Shown here piece by piece: positions 28,720 to 29,576 of a stretch of DNA of 29,576 nt. The translations under genes and the position numbers were made by a program. The DNA is from Prorocentrum cordatum (taxonomy: Eukaryota > Sar > Dinophyceae > Prorocentrales > Prorocentraceae). A model generated the notes under the pieces. The model made no database searches. It saw only the letters and a list, made by a program, of their open reading frames with translations, and was not told the origin of the DNA. Every line of letters starts with the position of its first letter. Position 1 is the first letter of the stretch. Location of the stretch: the NCBI GenBank assembly GCA_963575745.1, contig CAUYUJ010022555.1:70001-99576 (forward strand), given 5' to 3'.

Positions 28720-29045
28720 TTAAGGCAAACGCGCGTAAAGCGCAGGAGTCGCGAGCACCGTGGGGCCCTCGCCATGGGCAGCCGAGCACCTCCCGAAAGG
28801 CAGGGATGGAACAGTAGCAGCACGGCTACGATTTTCAAGTCTACGGATCCACGACACGTTTCTCGGTGCATGCGCTGCGGCAGGAATTCTGAAATCTCTC
28901 GGCGGTCACTGAGGAAAAATCCGCTCTGGCAGAGGCCGAGCCGCCGATTCGGCTGGCTCCCCGGCCGCGGCTGGAAAAATTGCGTCGCGGCAAAGACCGT
29001 GCCGCCGACTCGGCTGATCAGCGCCAATGCTCCCGGGCCGCAGGC
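28720..29045. other. Unassigned DNA with a roughly 60-bp near-duplication
   Basis: About 28907-28957 and 28968-29018 resemble each other. Both have CTG..GAAAAAT, GGCA(G/A)A, and GCCGCCGA(T/C)TCGGCTG, the last a near-palindrome. The block lies just downstream of the transposase stop, where a transposon end would be expected, but no matching second end is in the window. Confidence 0.5.
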
Positions 29046-29576
29046 TCAATCGCTCGGGATCCTGCCTCCCTCGGCCACGACGACCTCCGCCGCCTTCGTC
29101 TTCATCTTAGCCACGGCTGCCCTGATGACGCTCTTCGGGATGCCCATGGCGACGCGCCTGAGGCGCGCCTTGCAAGCGCTCTGAGACTCGTTGGCCGGCG
29201 CGCTCTGCTCTGCCATTCGCCGGTTGACCTCCGCCCAGAGGAAGTAGTCGAGGGGGTTCAAGTCCGGGGAATACTTGGGGAACTTGATGGGGGTGATCTT
29301 GAGACCCCGCCTGAGAGCGACCGAGCGGGGTCGACCGGGGCGCGAACGGCGGGCGATCAAGAGCGGGCGCCGACTGGCGGGGCGATCGCCAGACGGGGCC
29401 CGACTCGAACTCGCGGCCGCCGCGGTGGCGCGCCAACTAAGGGGGCCGATTGCAGTCAACGGCCTTCTTGCTCTTGTACCCCGTGGGGTCGTTATCCTCC
29501 AGGATGCGGAAGGCGCGGCGCCCCTTCCGGCAACGGCGAAGCGCGGGGGCGAGGACGCCCGCGTAGAAATCGCAGG
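29046..29576 (-). pseudogene. Tc1/mariner-IS630 (DDE_3) transposase C-terminal part, partial and interrupted
   Basis: On the minus strand ILEDNDPTGYKSKKA (about 29461-29505) is the second-Asp motif of DDE_3 transposases. FPKYSPDLNPLDYFLW (about 29235-29283) is the highly conserved third-acid motif, where most mariners have D or E after N-P-x-[DE]. A C-terminal helical part with LRRVAMGIP follows, to the stop at 29046-29048. The two motifs are in different frames and about 150 nt apart, where about 30 nt are usual. The extra roughly 120 nt (around 29310-29445) could be an insertion or an intron. The N-terminus lies beyond the window. Known members cut and paste DNA at TA sites. Confidence 0.75.

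Noticed and set aside
27273-29027. Treating the whole 584-residue minus-strand frame as one gene
   Set aside because: Only the part within 27602-28622 is Rep-like. The rest reads through the 97-bp repeats, unique DNA and the 12-bp repeats without known motifs.
1-29576. CRISPR array or bacterial operon content
   Set aside because: The tandem arrays have no unique spacers, and no cas or bacterial gene clusters, Shine-Dalgarno spacing or rRNA/tRNA genes are seen.

Overview
This window looks like repeat-dominated nuclear DNA of a dinoflagellate. It is GC-rich, it has very long microsatellites and satellites, and every recognisable protein segment belongs to a selfish element. These segments are an APE-type LINE, a Ty1/copia element with the extra pre-RT domain I associate with dinoflagellate copies, a Tc1/mariner (DDE_3) transposase, and a Rep-like HUH/SF3 replication protein. 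The taxonomic call is an inference from element style. I see no intact host gene, rRNA or tRNA.

Layout. 1-1.28 kb: purine (GGA) tracts and pentanucleotide repeats. 1.28-3.47 kb: a composite tandem-repeat element in + orientation. 3.57-5.1 kb: CAT/CAG and TCC trinucleotide tracts. 5.26-8.64 kb: a decayed LINE-like element (ORF1/gag-like zinc finger and coiled coil, then an endonuclease, then a linker). It stops where a 106-108 bp satellite (8.64-9.66 kb) begins. 9.79-9.84 kb: a perfect 23-bp hairpin. 10.26-11.28 kb: TACA microsatellite, CCGCACA-rich DNA and a GGA tract. 11.28-22.22 kb: a degenerate copia retrotransposon with two diverged LTRs, a primer-binding site, gag, pre-RT domain, RT and RNase H, plus an unusual 2.5-kb post-RNase H region. 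Inside it, between gag and the pre-RT domain, lies a second, inverted copy of the 1.28-3.47 kb composite element. 22.23-23.44 kb: GGA and GTA tracts. 23.44-23.69 kb: a 245-bp MITE-like inverted-repeat element. 24.11-24.36 kb: a 77-bp tandem array. 24.40-26.43 kb (minus): a Rep-like pseudogene with DEK_C-like, HUH endonuclease and SF3 helicase regions. Its upstream side carries GAGCAC iteron-like repeats, a G-quadruplex motif and a 100-N assembly gap. 27.51-28.72 kb: a second, helicase-only Rep copy bracketed by 97-bp direct repeats. 29.05-29.58 kb (minus): a Tc1/mariner transposase fragment running off the window.

The two most interesting systems are these. (1) The Rep-like element family: a DEK_C-like domain fused to HUH and SF3 domains, with clustered GAGCAC repeats upstream and a second copy framed by long direct repeats. 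(2) The composite tandem-repeat element: two copies in opposite orientation share both edges and the same internal order of two repeat types, and one copy lies inside the copia element, so it probably moved as a unit. All coding regions carry stops or frame changes, so the window is mostly a record of past mobile-element activity.
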